NCBI RefSeq assembly: GCF_905232215.1 | Contig: NZ_CAJNKE010000001.1 | Span: forward strand, 28,200 to 92,199 | DNA length: 64,000 nt | Direction of reading: 5' to 3' | Source of the DNA: Burkholderia sp. LMG 13014 | Lineage (GTDB): Bacteria; Pseudomonadota; Gammaproteobacteria; Burkholderiales; Burkholderiaceae | In this document: piece by piece, positions 36,513 through 45,763 of the stretch | Layout of the letters: the number at the start of each line of letters is the position of its first letter | Numbering within the stretch: the stretch's first letter is position 1 | Made by a program: the position numbers and the translations under genes | Notes under the pieces: model-generated | Told to the model about the DNA's origin: nothing | What the model saw: the letters and a program-made list of their open reading frames with translations, nothing else | Databases searched by the model: none

Positions 36513-37631
36513 ATGAAACATCAACGAGCAGTGTTGCTTGCGGCACTGGCAAGCATCTGTGCGCCGGCATGCGCGCAATCGACAATCACGCTGTACGGCA
36601 TCGTCGATACGGGCGTGGAGTTCTTTACGCACGCGTCACCAACAGGCGGGGCGATGGTTCGACTCCCGACCATTAGCGGCGGCGATTTGCCGTCCCGCTG
36701 GGGGCTGCGAGGCGAAGAGGATCTGGGGGGAGGAATCAAGACGGTATTCACGCTCGAAAGCGGTTTTTCGCCAGCGTCCGGGACCTCGCTTCAGAATGGC
36801 CGCCTGTTTGGACGGCAGTCGTTCGTCGGACTGAAGGGCGCATGGGGGCAATTGACTGTCGGCCGGCAAATGAACATGACCATGTACGGCATGGCCGATG
36901 CGGATGTGATCGGTCCCGCCGCATTCAGCATGGGCTCGTTCGATGGCTATCTGGCTGCCGCACGGGCGGACAACAGCGTCGAGTATCGCGGGAAATTCGC
37001 GGATTTGACGGTCGGGGTCAGTTATTCGTTCGGGCGCGACGGCTTGCCTGCAAGCAACTGCGGCGGGCAGCTTCCGGGCGACACGATGTCGTGCCGCGCG
37101 CTAACCACGATGCTGAAATATGACCGGTCGAACTGGGGCGCGGCACTCATCTATGACGAGCAGCGCGGTGGCGCCGGCGCCACGGCGATGACGGTCGTGC
37201 CGGGCTTGAGTGGTGTGGCTTTCGGGAACTCGGGCGATACCGATCGAAGATACCAGGCAAACGGCTATTTTCTCGTCGGGAAGGTCAAGGTCGGGGGCGG
37301 CTGGCTGCATCGCGAGATCAAGGGAGACGTTCGGACGGTGCGAACCGATCTCAGCTATCTCGGTGTATCGGTCCCGTACGTCGCATGGGTTTTCGACGCG
37401 CAAGTGCTTCACGTCACGAACCGTTCATACGACGCGGACGGCACGATGGGGATTTTTCGTGCCAATTACAACCTTTCCAAGCGGACTGCGCTGTATGGGC
37501 TGCTGGCTTACATGAAGAACAGCGGACACGGTGCAGTGTATTCCGTGTCTTCGAGCAGCCTGGCTCCTGCCGTGCCGGCACCCGGAGTCGGACAGGCCGG
37601 CGCGATGGTGGGGATACGGCATCTCTTCTGA
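36513..37631 (+). CDS. Gram-negative porin (OmpC/OpcP family) of the catabolic island
   Basis: A 372-residue porin precursor: signal peptide ending CAPACAQ, the family start STITLYGIVDTGVEF, GLRGEEDLGGGIKTVFTLESG, GRQSFVGLKG, and the C-terminal Phe (GIRHLF). It forms a 16-strand trimeric channel. Placement behind CymR-like site 4 suggests it is induced for uptake of the aromatic acid or a breakdown product. Confidence 0.85.
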   Translation: MKHQRAVLLAALASICAPACAQSTITLYGIVDTGVEFFTHASPTGGAMVRLPTISGGDLPSRWGLRGEEDLGGGIKTVFTLESGFSPASGTSLQNGRLFGRQSFVGLKGAWGQLTVGRQMNMTMYGMADADVIGPAAFSMGSFDGYLAAARADNSVEYRGKFADLTVGVSYSFGRDGLPASNCGGQLPGDTMSCRALTTMLKYDRSNWGAALIYDEQRGGAGATAMTVVPGLSGVAFGNSGDTDRRYQANGYFLVGKVKVGGGWLHREIKGDVRTVRTDLSYLGVSVPYVAWVFDAQVLHVTNRSYDADGTMGIFRANYNLSKRTALYGLLAYMKNSGHGAVYSVSSSSLAPAVPAPGVGQAGAMVGIRHLF

Positions 37632-37804
37632 CGGTCTGCTTTTTTGAAATTCAAGTACTTCGATGTCCATATTAATGGAGCGAATCGATCGATTTTGCAT
37701 TGAGGATTTCCTACACACATGAGATTGACCCGAGTCGATTGAACGAGACGAGAGCGCGCCGACGCTGAAATCTCGGGCATGACGTTGGGTCATTGGAGGA
37801 AGAA

Positions 37805-38953
37805 ATGAGCGACGAAGCGAAAACGAGCGGACCCTGTTCGGGGCTCCTCGTGCTCGAGCTGGGTTCGATGGTATCGGCTCCGCTGGCAGGGCAGATTCTG
37901 GCGGACATGGGGGCGGAGGTGATCAAGATCGAGCCGCCGGAAGGCGATCCGATGCGCAGGGTCGGGCCATTTCACAACGGCATGGGGGCGCTGTTCATGA
38001 CGGTGAACCGCGGGAAGAAAAGCATCGTGCTGGATCTGAAGACGCCCGGCGATCTGGAAGTCGCTCGGGAGCTGGCGCTGTCGTCCGACGTGCTGCTTCA
38101 CAACATGCGCCCTCGTGTGATGGAGCGACTTGGCCTGGGCTACGAGCTACTCCAGCATGCCAACCCGAAGTTGATTTACGCGTCGATTTCCGGTTTTGGC
38201 GAGTCGGGGCCCTACGCGTCGAAGCCCGCATACGACCATGTCCTTCAGGGCATGACGGGCGTCATGTATCTCCAGGGGCGCGGCGACGCACCCGAGCCGA
38301 TCCGCAATCTGATGGTGGACAAGTCGACCGCGACGATCACGGCAAGCGCGATTCTCGCGGCACTGCTGCACCGCGAACGTAGCGGCGGGCAAGGGCAGCG
38401 CATCGATGCGTCGCTGTTGAACGCGTTCTCGTGGTTCGGGCTCACGGACAACATCGGGAACTATACGTTCCGCACGCCCGATGCACACCAGGCCCCGGCG
38501 CTTGACATTCATCATCCGCTGCGCACGCGCGATGGTTGGGTCATCGGTCACATCCAGACCGACGACCAGTTCGCGGCCGCGTGTCGGCTTTTCGACCGGG
38601 AGGACCTGCTGAACGACGACACCTGGAAGTCGGCGGCGAAACGAATCGAACGAAACGGCGAGATGTGGCGAGCGCTCGGTGGCAAGGCCGCGACGATGAC
38701 ACGCGCCGAAGTGCTGGCGCGTGCCGAATCCGAAGGGGTGGCGATCGGCCCGATCTATACGCTGGACGAGTTCTTCGACGACCCGCAAGTCAGAAGCAGC
38801 CATGTCTATGTCGATCACGAGGATCCTGAATTCGGTGTGATCCGGCAAATGAATTTCCCGGTGCGTTTCAGTCGTTCAGTGGTGGAGGTCGCCGCGCGTG
38901 CACCGCTGCTTGGCGAACACACGGCGGAGATTCTGCGCCATACGGATGACTGA
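37805..38953 (+). CDS. class III (CaiB/BaiF) acyl-CoA:carboxylate CoA-transferase
   Basis: A 382-residue family III transferase: LVLELGSMVSAPLAGQILAD, GAEVIKIEPPEGDPMR, NRGKKSIVLDLK, and the catalytic Asp in NLMVDKSTA (about 171). It moves CoA between acids through a mixed anhydride. A strong GGAGGAAG precedes its ATG. It is followed by two acyl-CoA dehydrogenases, so it probably activates an acid that is then desaturated. Isobutyrate released by the C-C hydrolase is one candidate. Confidence 0.85.
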   Translation: MSDEAKTSGPCSGLLVLELGSMVSAPLAGQILADMGAEVIKIEPPEGDPMRRVGPFHNGMGALFMTVNRGKKSIVLDLKTPGDLEVARELALSSDVLLHNMRPRVMERLGLGYELLQHANPKLIYASISGFGESGPYASKPAYDHVLQGMTGVMYLQGRGDAPEPIRNLMVDKSTATITASAILAALLHRERSGGQGQRIDASLLNAFSWFGLTDNIGNYTFRTPDAHQAPALDIHHPLRTRDGWVIGHIQTDDQFAAACRLFDREDLLNDDTWKSAAKRIERNGEMWRALGGKAATMTRAEVLARAESEGVAIGPIYTLDEFFDDPQVRSSHVYVDHEDPEFGVIRQMNFPVRFSRSVVEVAARAPLLGEHTAEILRHTDD

Positions 38954-39082
38954 CCCGCGAAGTCTTGACGGCGGAATGGTCGCGCATTCCCCGCGGTCGA
39001 CGCGGGCGAATGTCTCGAACGGAACAGCGACGCCGGGTGGGACGGATTTGAACTGCGATGTGCAGGAGAACAGGAGAGAGAC

Positions 39083-40162
39083 TTGATTACATTCGATTTG
39101 AGCGAGGAGCAGGAACTGGCACGCAACGCAACGCGAAGCTTCGCGCAAGGGGAGTTGCGGCCGATTGCACAGAAGCTGGACAGGGCTTCGGCGATTCCCG
39201 CGTCGACGCTGGACGCGCTGTGGTCGACTGGCCTCGTACAGATGCAAGCCGACGACGGTCAGGAGCGATGTTCGATTCTCAATGCGATCGTGTTGGAGGA
39301 ACTCGCCGCGGCCGATGCGACACTCGCGCTTGCACTGGCGACGCCAGTCGCGTTTACCCAGGCGATTCTGGATCAGGGATCGGCTCAGCAGAGGGAGAAG
39401 CTGTTGCCGGTGTTTCAGGGGCATGCGTTTCATGCTGCGGCCATTGCGCTGATGGAACCGCATTTCGGCTCGGACGTGTCGTCGCTGACGACGACGGCGG
39501 TGCGAGATGAAGACGGATGGCGGCTCAACGGACGCAAGACGCTGGTCCCGCTGGCTTCCGCCGCGAGCCATTTTCTCGTCGTCGCGCAAGCCGAAGGCGA
39601 ACGGGCTGCCTTCATCGTGGAGCGCAACACGACGGGATGCCATGTCGAGGCGCCGGTGCCGACGGTCGGTCTCCGTGCGCTCGGATTGAGCGACGTCCGG
39701 CTCGACGGCGTATGTGTCCCGCATACGGCTCGCCTCGGCAACGGCGCGGGTTCGAACGTTCAGCGCCTTGTCGATTCGTCGCGCGCGGGGCTCGCCGCCG
39801 TGATGACGGGCTTGTCGCGCGGCGTCATGGAATACGTCATCCCGTATGCGAAGGATCGGGTGGTTCACGGTTCGGCGCTCGCGAGCAAACAGTCGATCGC
39901 CTTCCGTCTCGCGGATATGCACATCGACGTGGCGGCGATGCGTCTGATGGGGTGGCGGGCGGCGTCCGAGCTGGCGAACGGGAAGGACGCCGCACGTTCG
40001 GCGCAGCTCGCATACACGTATGCCGCGCGCCAGTCGATGTCGATCGCAGACGAAGGGTTGCAGATCTTCGGCGGTCATGGGTTCGTACGCGAGCATCCGA
40101 TTGAAATGTGGTATCGGAATGCGCGCGCGGTTTCGATGCTCGAAGGCGTGGCTGGCGTCTGA
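39083..40162 (+). CDS. acyl-CoA dehydrogenase, short form (359 aa)
   Basis: The protein starts with a TTG behind AGGAGAGAG and reads ITFDLSEEQELARN like other family members. It has the N-terminal, middle (AALMEPHFGS-type: AIALMEPHFGSD) and C-terminal domains (QIFGGHGFVREHPIEMWYRN). It stops about 20 residues earlier than usual, soon after the LEG that would place the catalytic Glu. It may work as a heterodimer with the next gene, as paired dehydrogenases do in steroid side-chain breakdown. Confidence 0.75.
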   Translation: MITFDLSEEQELARNATRSFAQGELRPIAQKLDRASAIPASTLDALWSTGLVQMQADDGQERCSILNAIVLEELAAADATLALALATPVAFTQAILDQGSAQQREKLLPVFQGHAFHAAAIALMEPHFGSDVSSLTTTAVRDEDGWRLNGRKTLVPLASAASHFLVVAQAEGERAAFIVERNTTGCHVEAPVPTVGLRALGLSDVRLDGVCVPHTARLGNGAGSNVQRLVDSSRAGLAAVMTGLSRGVMEYVIPYAKDRVVHGSALASKQSIAFRLADMHIDVAAMRLMGWRAASELANGKDAARSAQLAYTYAARQSMSIADEGLQIFGGHGFVREHPIEMWYRNARAVSMLEGVAGV

Positions 40163-40184
40163 CTTGTCAACAAGGAGATCAAAC

Positions 40185-41339
40185 GTGGTTGACTTTACTC
40201 TCACCCCCCAAGACGAGTACCTGGTAAACATTGCGCGCGAAGATGCGGAAATCGCCCGCGGATACGCACGCTATTACGATCAGCATCACGAAGAGCTCGA
40301 GCCGGTGGAACTTCCCGAGGCTTCGGGGCGCCCGGATCCCTACGCGTTGCTCGCATCCGATCCGGCCGACACGAGCGGGCCGATCGTGACGCAGGCGTTG
40401 CTGCAACTGGAGTACCCCGATGTGCGGATGCGGCGCGACACGAATCGATTCCTCGGGACGAAGATCATCCAGTATGCGGGTACGCCGGATCAGATCGAGC
40501 GCTTCGGCGACAAGTTGCTGTCGATTGCCATTTCGGAACCGGGCGCGGGATCCGATCCGCGAGCGATGGTCGGGAACGCCCGATACGACGGGGCTACCGA
40601 TGAATGGGTGCTGAATGGCGAGAAGATCTATTGTTCGGGCTTCGGGGAAGCAGCGGGCGCAGTCGTCCTGCTGAAGGGGCCGCCAGACGAGCGCGGTATC
40701 CGTCCGTTCTGTGCATTCGTCGTCGAGAAGGGGATGGCGGGGCTGCAACCGCTGGGGCAAGTCGACAAGATGGGCATGCGCGCGTGGGACACGGCGGATT
40801 TCGTGCTGCAGGATTGTCGCGTGCCGTCAACGAACAAACTGGACGCCGACTTCAAGCGCACGATGATGGTGTTCAACGGATCGCGCGCGATGGTGACCGC
40901 GTTCGGTCTCAAGACCTCGCGCAACATGCTGGATATGGTGAAGGAGAACCTTCGTCGAACGGACCAGGCACCCGACTATGCGCAAGGGTGCAATGCACGA
41001 TCCGCCGTGCACAATCGCTTGATCGCGCTCGAAGCGCTGCATGACGCAACCGAGTTGTCGATCCTGCATGCCAAGTGGCGCGAGCAAGCGAGCGGTGTCA
41101 CGGACGAGCGGACGATGATCGAGGCTTCCATGGTGAAAGCACTGGGTGGTTCGGCGACGCGCCGTATTACGCAGGAATGTATGGAACTCCTTGGACCGCT
41201 CGCGCTGACGGAAGATCATCTGGCGGAGAAGTGGTTTCGGGATGCTCGAATCTTCGATATTTTCGAAGGGGCGGGTGAAATCAACCGTCTGATCGTCGCG
41301 AGGTGGTTGCTCGGCTATTCCAGCAAGGAACTGAATTGA
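40185..41339 (+). CDS. acyl-CoA dehydrogenase (384 aa)
   Basis: A GTG start lies behind AAGGAG, 22 bp after the first dehydrogenase. The 384-residue product has FAD-contact motif ISEPGAGSDPRAM, IYCSGFGEA, and the C-terminal FDIFEGAGEINRLIVARWLL with the Glu at the usual catalytic place. The N-terminal region is shorter and more acidic than normal (EELEPVELPEASGRPDP), which may reflect pairing with the preceding protein. Oxidises an acyl-CoA to the 2-enoyl-CoA with FAD. Confidence 0.8.
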   Translation: MVDFTLTPQDEYLVNIAREDAEIARGYARYYDQHHEELEPVELPEASGRPDPYALLASDPADTSGPIVTQALLQLEYPDVRMRRDTNRFLGTKIIQYAGTPDQIERFGDKLLSIAISEPGAGSDPRAMVGNARYDGATDEWVLNGEKIYCSGFGEAAGAVVLLKGPPDERGIRPFCAFVVEKGMAGLQPLGQVDKMGMRAWDTADFVLQDCRVPSTNKLDADFKRTMMVFNGSRAMVTAFGLKTSRNMLDMVKENLRRTDQAPDYAQGCNARSAVHNRLIALEALHDATELSILHAKWREQASGVTDERTMIEASMVKALGGSATRRITQECMELLGPLALTEDHLAEKWFRDARIFDIFEGAGEINRLIVARWLLGYSSKELN

Positions 41340-41782
41340 GCGCCGCGCACACAACTGAACAGTCGACTCGGTAAGCCGCAAGGTACGCGGTCTGCCGGGA
41401 AGAAGCAGTGGCAACGAGTGGTGTGCGTTGCTCGACCTGCTGATGGAAGTGGTCGAGCAAATTCGGTCAAGCATGGTGCGCCCGGGTTCGCCAGAATCCG
41501 TCCACGCCCCGTCCGACAGTGGAGCGGGAAGCTGTCCTCGCTGTCGGACGAGCGCGGGGTATTTCCGCGCGTTGATCATCGGGCCAATCTGTGCGACCGG
41601 GGCGGTCGCGACGATCCTCTGTCGGAACTGGAAAAGGGCTTGACCGTCGGGCGCAGCCGGCACTGCGACCCTGTTCGCCGGCGCGGGCGGCCTCCACGGC
41701 CGCGTATTTTTGGAACGTTATCCGAAGCAATCGTTTTCGTATGTTCTGCTGCCGAAAAAAAGCAGACCTGACCCGTGGCCGG
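41340..41782. other. 443-base intergenic stretch, no gene recognised
   Basis: It lies between the second acyl-CoA dehydrogenase and the 3' end of the convergent diguanylate cyclase. Short open frames exist but none has a recognisable domain. I see no clear terminator. Confidence 0.45.
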
Positions 41783-43303
41783 TCAAGCCAGGCGAGCGAG
41801 TGGCTCCGTTTCCGCGCAACACACGCGATTCCTGCCTTCGCGTTTGGCACGATAAAGCGCCATGTCCGCCTGATGTGACAGCGCGTGCACGGTCGCGGGG
41901 CGCGCGCGATGACCGGTCGCGCAGCCGATGCTGACGGTGAAGGCCGGAATGGTTTCCGCAAACCCGTCGAGCCGGTTGCATTCGACTTCGCGTCGAATGG
42001 CCTCCGCGACCTGCGCGGCACCGCTTTCGTCCGTATCCGGCAGCACCGCGACGAACTCCTCGCCGCCGTAGCGCGCGGCGAGATCACCGCGCCGCCGCGT
42101 GTGCGTGCGGATGCATTCGGCGAGGAAGCGCAGTGCCGTGTCGCCGTCCGCATGGCCGTGCCGGTCGTTGTATTGCTTGAAGTGGTCGGCGTCGATGAAC
42201 AGAATCGACAGGCTGCCGTTGCTGCCCCGCTGCAGCCGTTCCCATTCGTCGGCCAGCGCGATGTCGAGCGCGCGGCGGTTGCACAGGCCCGTCAGCGGAT
42301 CGGTGCGGGTGAGGTCCATGAGCCGCGTCTGCTTGCGCAGGTTGTCCCGGAGCGCAAACGCAAGCAGCCAGACCACCGCGCAGAACAGTGCGCTGATCGC
42401 GGTTGCGGATATGCCGACCGTCCACGACAGGCGCGTAATGCCCGCCAGCACGTCGCGCTCGGCCGGCGCGACGACGGCGATCAGCGGCGTGCCCCGCACC
42501 TGCTGATACGTATACAGCCGCAGGGTGCCGTCGATGCTCGACCGTGCGGGATAGAAGCCCGATTCACTGTTCACCATCCGGTTGAAGGTTTTCGAGTGAC
42601 GCAGGTGGTTCATCTGGCTGTCGTTCAACGACGGATTTCTCGCGAGGATCGTGCCGTCCGCGCGCAGGATCGCGCTGACCCCGTTCGGCCCGACGTCGAG
42701 GCCGGACAGGAGCTGCTCGAAATAGGCGAGGTCGATGGCGACCACCGCGATGCCGTTGAACGTATGATCCGGCCGGTCGATGCGCCGCGACAGCGCGATG
42801 GATTCCTTGCCGCCGCGCGAGCGCGCGCGATAGGCCTCGGACACGTAGAGGCCGACGTCGTCAGCGTCGCGATGAACCTTGAAGTAGTCGCGATCGCTGA
42901 AATCCCAATGGTGGGTCGCGCTGCAGCATCCGTCGATCAACTGACCGAACTTGTCGGTCACGCCCATGCCGGTGACATATTGGGCTGCGGTGCGCTCGAA
43001 CAGCAGGTCGTGCCGCAGCCCGGCGTCCATACGCTGCACCGGGGGCTTGCCGAGATCGGACGCGAGTGCGACCAGTGCGCTGTTCGACGTTTCGACGGTG
43101 CGTGCAATCTGGCTCACCAGCACGGCTGCGACGTTGCGCGACGTCTCATGTGCGTGTTCTATCACTTCGCTCCGGCCGGCCCACAGTGTCGCCGCGCTGA
43201 TTCCGAGCGCGGCAAGCGACATCAGCGTGCCCAATGCCCCGACGACAAGATAGTTGCGTCCGGCCCAGTCGGCAATTTTCTCGATCGAGGTGAGTGCGGG
43301 CAT
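41783..43303 (-). CDS. membrane-bound diguanylate cyclase with extracytoplasmic sensor
   Basis: A 506-residue protein with an N-terminal helix (YLVVGALGTLMSLAALGISA), a periplasmic dCache-like region (RDYFKVHRDADDVGLYVSEA), a second helix near residue 320, and a C-terminal GGDEF domain (DPLTGLCNRRALD; active site RYGGEEF). It should make c-di-GMP from GTP in response to an outside ligand. An ATG at 43303 is preferred to a TTG ten codons upstream. There is no EAL domain. It stands between two catabolic clusters; a link to them is only positional. Confidence 0.85.
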   Translation of the reverse strand: MPALTSIEKIADWAGRNYLVVGALGTLMSLAALGISAATLWAGRSEVIEHAHETSRNVAAVLVSQIARTVETSNSALVALASDLGKPPVQRMDAGLRHDLLFERTAAQYVTGMGVTDKFGQLIDGCCSATHHWDFSDRDYFKVHRDADDVGLYVSEAYRARSRGGKESIALSRRIDRPDHTFNGIAVVAIDLAYFEQLLSGLDVGPNGVSAILRADGTILARNPSLNDSQMNHLRHSKTFNRMVNSESGFYPARSSIDGTLRLYTYQQVRGTPLIAVVAPAERDVLAGITRLSWTVGISATAISALFCAVVWLLAFALRDNLRKQTRLMDLTRTDPLTGLCNRRALDIALADEWERLQRGSNGSLSILFIDADHFKQYNDRHGHADGDTALRFLAECIRTHTRRRGDLAARYGGEEFVAVLPDTDESGAAQVAEAIRREVECNRLDGFAETIPAFTVSIGCATGHRARPATVHALSHQADMALYRAKREGRNRVCCAETEPLARLA

Positions 43304-43964
43304 GTTCGTGCTCGTATGGGAGGCCGGCGGCAATGGCTCTGGCGCGGTTCAAATCCAGGTTAACGGCACGGTTAACCGAAAATCGAGGCCGGCGTGGCCG
43401 CCAGTCGGCGCGTGCGATCGCGCAACGGGGCGCAAACGTGTGCGACCGGGCACGGGTGAGGGGGTAAGGCAGTCCGGGGCGGAACGATGTACTGCGACAC
43501 GCGCCGCTGACGCGCCGATCGTCACGCTGTCCATCATGGCGAGCGGCACCATCCTGATCGCGTTCGTGCCAGGCTACGCGACGATCGGCTCAATTGGCGG
43601 CGGTGCCCGTCGTAACAAGGGACGTCTGCACTTCGCGGTCGACGGTCGCGGAGCGTGCAACGTCGGCCTGTTTGTGGCCGATCTGCGCGACCGGTAACAC
43701 GCTGGCATTGGTGCGGAATCTGGCCCAGGCAGCCGCTTGGGGGCGATGGATGACGATGTGAACGGATCGGCCGCTTGTCTTCACCGATGGACCGACTCGC
43801 CGTGCCACGGGATGATATTCCGCAACATGGCACCCTTTTTTCGTCGTGCCCGTGCGATGGCGCATAGGTGCTTCCATCTAGGGGCGTAAGTAGCCGAGCG
43901 AATTTACCGGCCCTGTCCGGCCTCCTACGCTACGCATAACCCAAACAAACAGGAGGCATGCGAC
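43304..43964. other. 660-base divergent intergenic region
   Basis: No gene is visible between the cyclase and the StyA-like monooxygenase. The part near 43802-43841 contains a terminator-like hairpin and the part near 43887 a TAAGT element similar to those before other genes of the second cluster. AGGAGG at 43951-43956 serves the monooxygenase start. Confidence 0.5.
43802..43841 (+). terminator. terminator-like hairpin upstream of the StyA-like gene
   Basis: GTGCCA-CGG ... CCG ... TGGCAC is followed by CCTTTTTT. No gene on this strand ends here, so it may insulate the monooxygenase operon from stray transcripts or act in a leader, depending on where transcription starts. Confidence 0.4.
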
Positions 43965-45230
43965 GTGAGAAAGATCGGAATCGTAGGAGGCGGGCAGGCC
44001 GGGTTTCATCTGGCATTCGGTTTGCTGGACCGCGGGCATGAGGTCACGGTGTATACGGATCGCACGCCGGATCAGCTGCTGGCGGGCAGGATCCCGAGCA
44101 CCGCGTTTCTGTTCAACGAAACGCTGGACTGGGAACGCCGGCTCGGCCTGAATTTCTGGGAAGACGTCGCACCCGCCGGCGAAGGAATGCTCGTCGATTT
44201 CCGCGAGCCGTCGGGCGCGAGCGTGATGACGGTCAAGGGGCGGCTGCACGACCGGTCGGGTCAGGCGATCGACCAGCGGACGAAGTTTGCGCGCTGGACT
44301 GAGGAATTCGAACGACGCGGCGGCACGCTCGTGTTTCGCGCGGTCGATATCGACGAGCTGGACGAGATCGCCGGCGCCAATGATCTGACGTTCATCGCGT
44401 CCGGCAAGGGGGCGATCAATGCGCTGTTCGCGCGCGATGCCGCGCGAAGCGTGCACGACAAGCCGCCGCGCAATCTCGCGGCGATGCTGCTCAAGGGGCC
44501 GCAGATCGTCGGCGATCGTCCGTGGCCGAAGGCAGACTTCCGGCCGCTGCGGTTCAACTTCGTGTTCGGTGTCGGCGAGTTCTTTTCGCTGCCGTTCTAC
44601 TCGCATGGCGTGGGCGAATGCCGGAGCTTTCTGTTCGAAGCGCGTCCGGGCGGAGACATGGATCGTTTCCAGGACGCGACGGACGGCAATGAACTGCTCG
44701 AGATTGCGCGCGGCGTGATGCGCGACTTCGCACCGGAAGATGCAAGCCTGCTCGACGATGCGCACTTGACCGATCCGAATGCGTGGCTCAAGGGCGCCTT
44801 TACACCGACCGTGCGCCATCCGGTCGGCTGCCTCGCTTCCGGTCGTATCGTGATGGGCGTCGGCGACACGGTTTGCCTGAACGATCCGATTGCCGGGCAG
44901 GGCGCGAACAACGCGTCGCGCATGGTGGACCATCTGCTGCGGGCGATCGACGTGCACGGTCGCGAGCCGTTCGACGCCGGGTGGATGCAGCGGACCTTCG
45001 ACGCGTTCTGGGACGCGTCGGCCAGCTATACGACGGCGTTCACGAACGCGCTGCTCGAACCGCCGAGCGACGCGATCCTGCACGTGTTGCGCGCGGCGTC
45101 GGGGCAGCGTGCGGTGGCGGACGACTTCGTGCGCTGCTTTCAGCGTCCACGCGAGTTCTGGCCGTGGATCGCCGATTTGTCGGAGGCACAGCGCTTCGTC
45201 GCGGAGCGGGTGGCGCGCGATGCGGCATGA
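43965..45230 (+). CDS. styrene/indole monooxygenase family FAD oxygenase (StyA-like)
   Basis: A 421-residue group E flavoprotein monooxygenase: FAD motif GIVGGGQAGFHLAFGL, VTVYTDRTPDQLL as in StyA, and the late motif GVGDTVCLNDPIAGQGANNA. These enzymes epoxidise styrene or indole using reduced FAD from a partner reductase, encoded by the overlapping next gene. StyA relatives with an SDR and Rieske genes nearby often act on indole. The substrate is therefore uncertain. Strong AGGAGG before the start. Confidence 0.85.
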   Translation: MRKIGIVGGGQAGFHLAFGLLDRGHEVTVYTDRTPDQLLAGRIPSTAFLFNETLDWERRLGLNFWEDVAPAGEGMLVDFREPSGASVMTVKGRLHDRSGQAIDQRTKFARWTEEFERRGGTLVFRAVDIDELDEIAGANDLTFIASGKGAINALFARDAARSVHDKPPRNLAAMLLKGPQIVGDRPWPKADFRPLRFNFVFGVGEFFSLPFYSHGVGECRSFLFEARPGGDMDRFQDATDGNELLEIARGVMRDFAPEDASLLDDAHLTDPNAWLKGAFTPTVRHPVGCLASGRIVMGVGDTVCLNDPIAGQGANNASRMVDHLLRAIDVHGREPFDAGWMQRTFDAFWDASASYTTAFTNALLEPPSDAILHVLRAASGQRAVADDFVRCFQRPREFWPWIADLSEAQRFVAERVARDAA

Positions 45231-45762
45231 CCACGACATCGTCGCGCACGCGTGGCGCCATCATCACGAGATTCCGCAGGCACCGGGCGACTTCCGGCGC
45301 GCACTCGGCTGCTTCGCGACGGGCGTGACCGTCGTCACGACGGTCGATGACGAGGGCCGCCGGATCGGCCTGACGGCGAATTCGTTTTCGTCGGTATCGA
45401 TCGATCCGCCGCTGATCCTGTGGAGCCTGGCGCGCCGCTCGCCGAACCTGCGCGCGTTCGAGCGTTGCCGCTTCTTTGCGGTCAACGTGCTGGCCGGCTC
45501 GCAGCAGGATATCTGCACGCGCTTTGCCAAGCCGATCGACGACCGGTTTTCCGGCGTCGATACCGTCGACGGGCAGGGCGGTGTGCCGCTGATCGCTGGC
45601 GCGGTCGCCCAGTTCGAATGCGAGAACGAGATCGTGCACGCGGGCGGCGATCACGCGATCTTCGTCGGCCGGGTCAACCGCTTCCGCTGGCACGAGCAGG
45701 CGCCGCTGGTCTTCTGCATGGGTGCATTGCGCGAGCTGGACACGAACCGACAGGAAAGCTGA
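45220..45762 (+). CDS. flavin reductase partner of the StyA-like oxygenase
   Basis: A 180-residue flavin reductase-like protein: FRRALGCFATGVTVVTT, LTANSFSSVSIDPPLILWSL and FAVNVLAGSQQ, the HpaC/StyB family pattern. It supplies reduced flavin to the oxygenase. Its ATG overlaps the oxygenase gene by 11 bp, which indicates tight coupling. A shorter start further in is possible. Confidence 0.85.
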   Translation: MRHDHDIVAHAWRHHHEIPQAPGDFRRALGCFATGVTVVTTVDDEGRRIGLTANSFSSVSIDPPLILWSLARRSPNLRAFERCRFFAVNVLAGSQQDICTRFAKPIDDRFSGVDTVDGQGGVPLIAGAVAQFECENEIVHAGGDHAIFVGRVNRFRWHEQAPLVFCMGALRELDTNRQES

Positions 45763-45763
45763 C

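Noticed and set aside
39083..40162. Short acyl-CoA dehydrogenase considered as a frameshifted gene
   Set aside because: Its natural stop is followed by a good ribosome site and start for the next gene, and no continued homology was seen in other frames, so I treat it as a real shorter protein.
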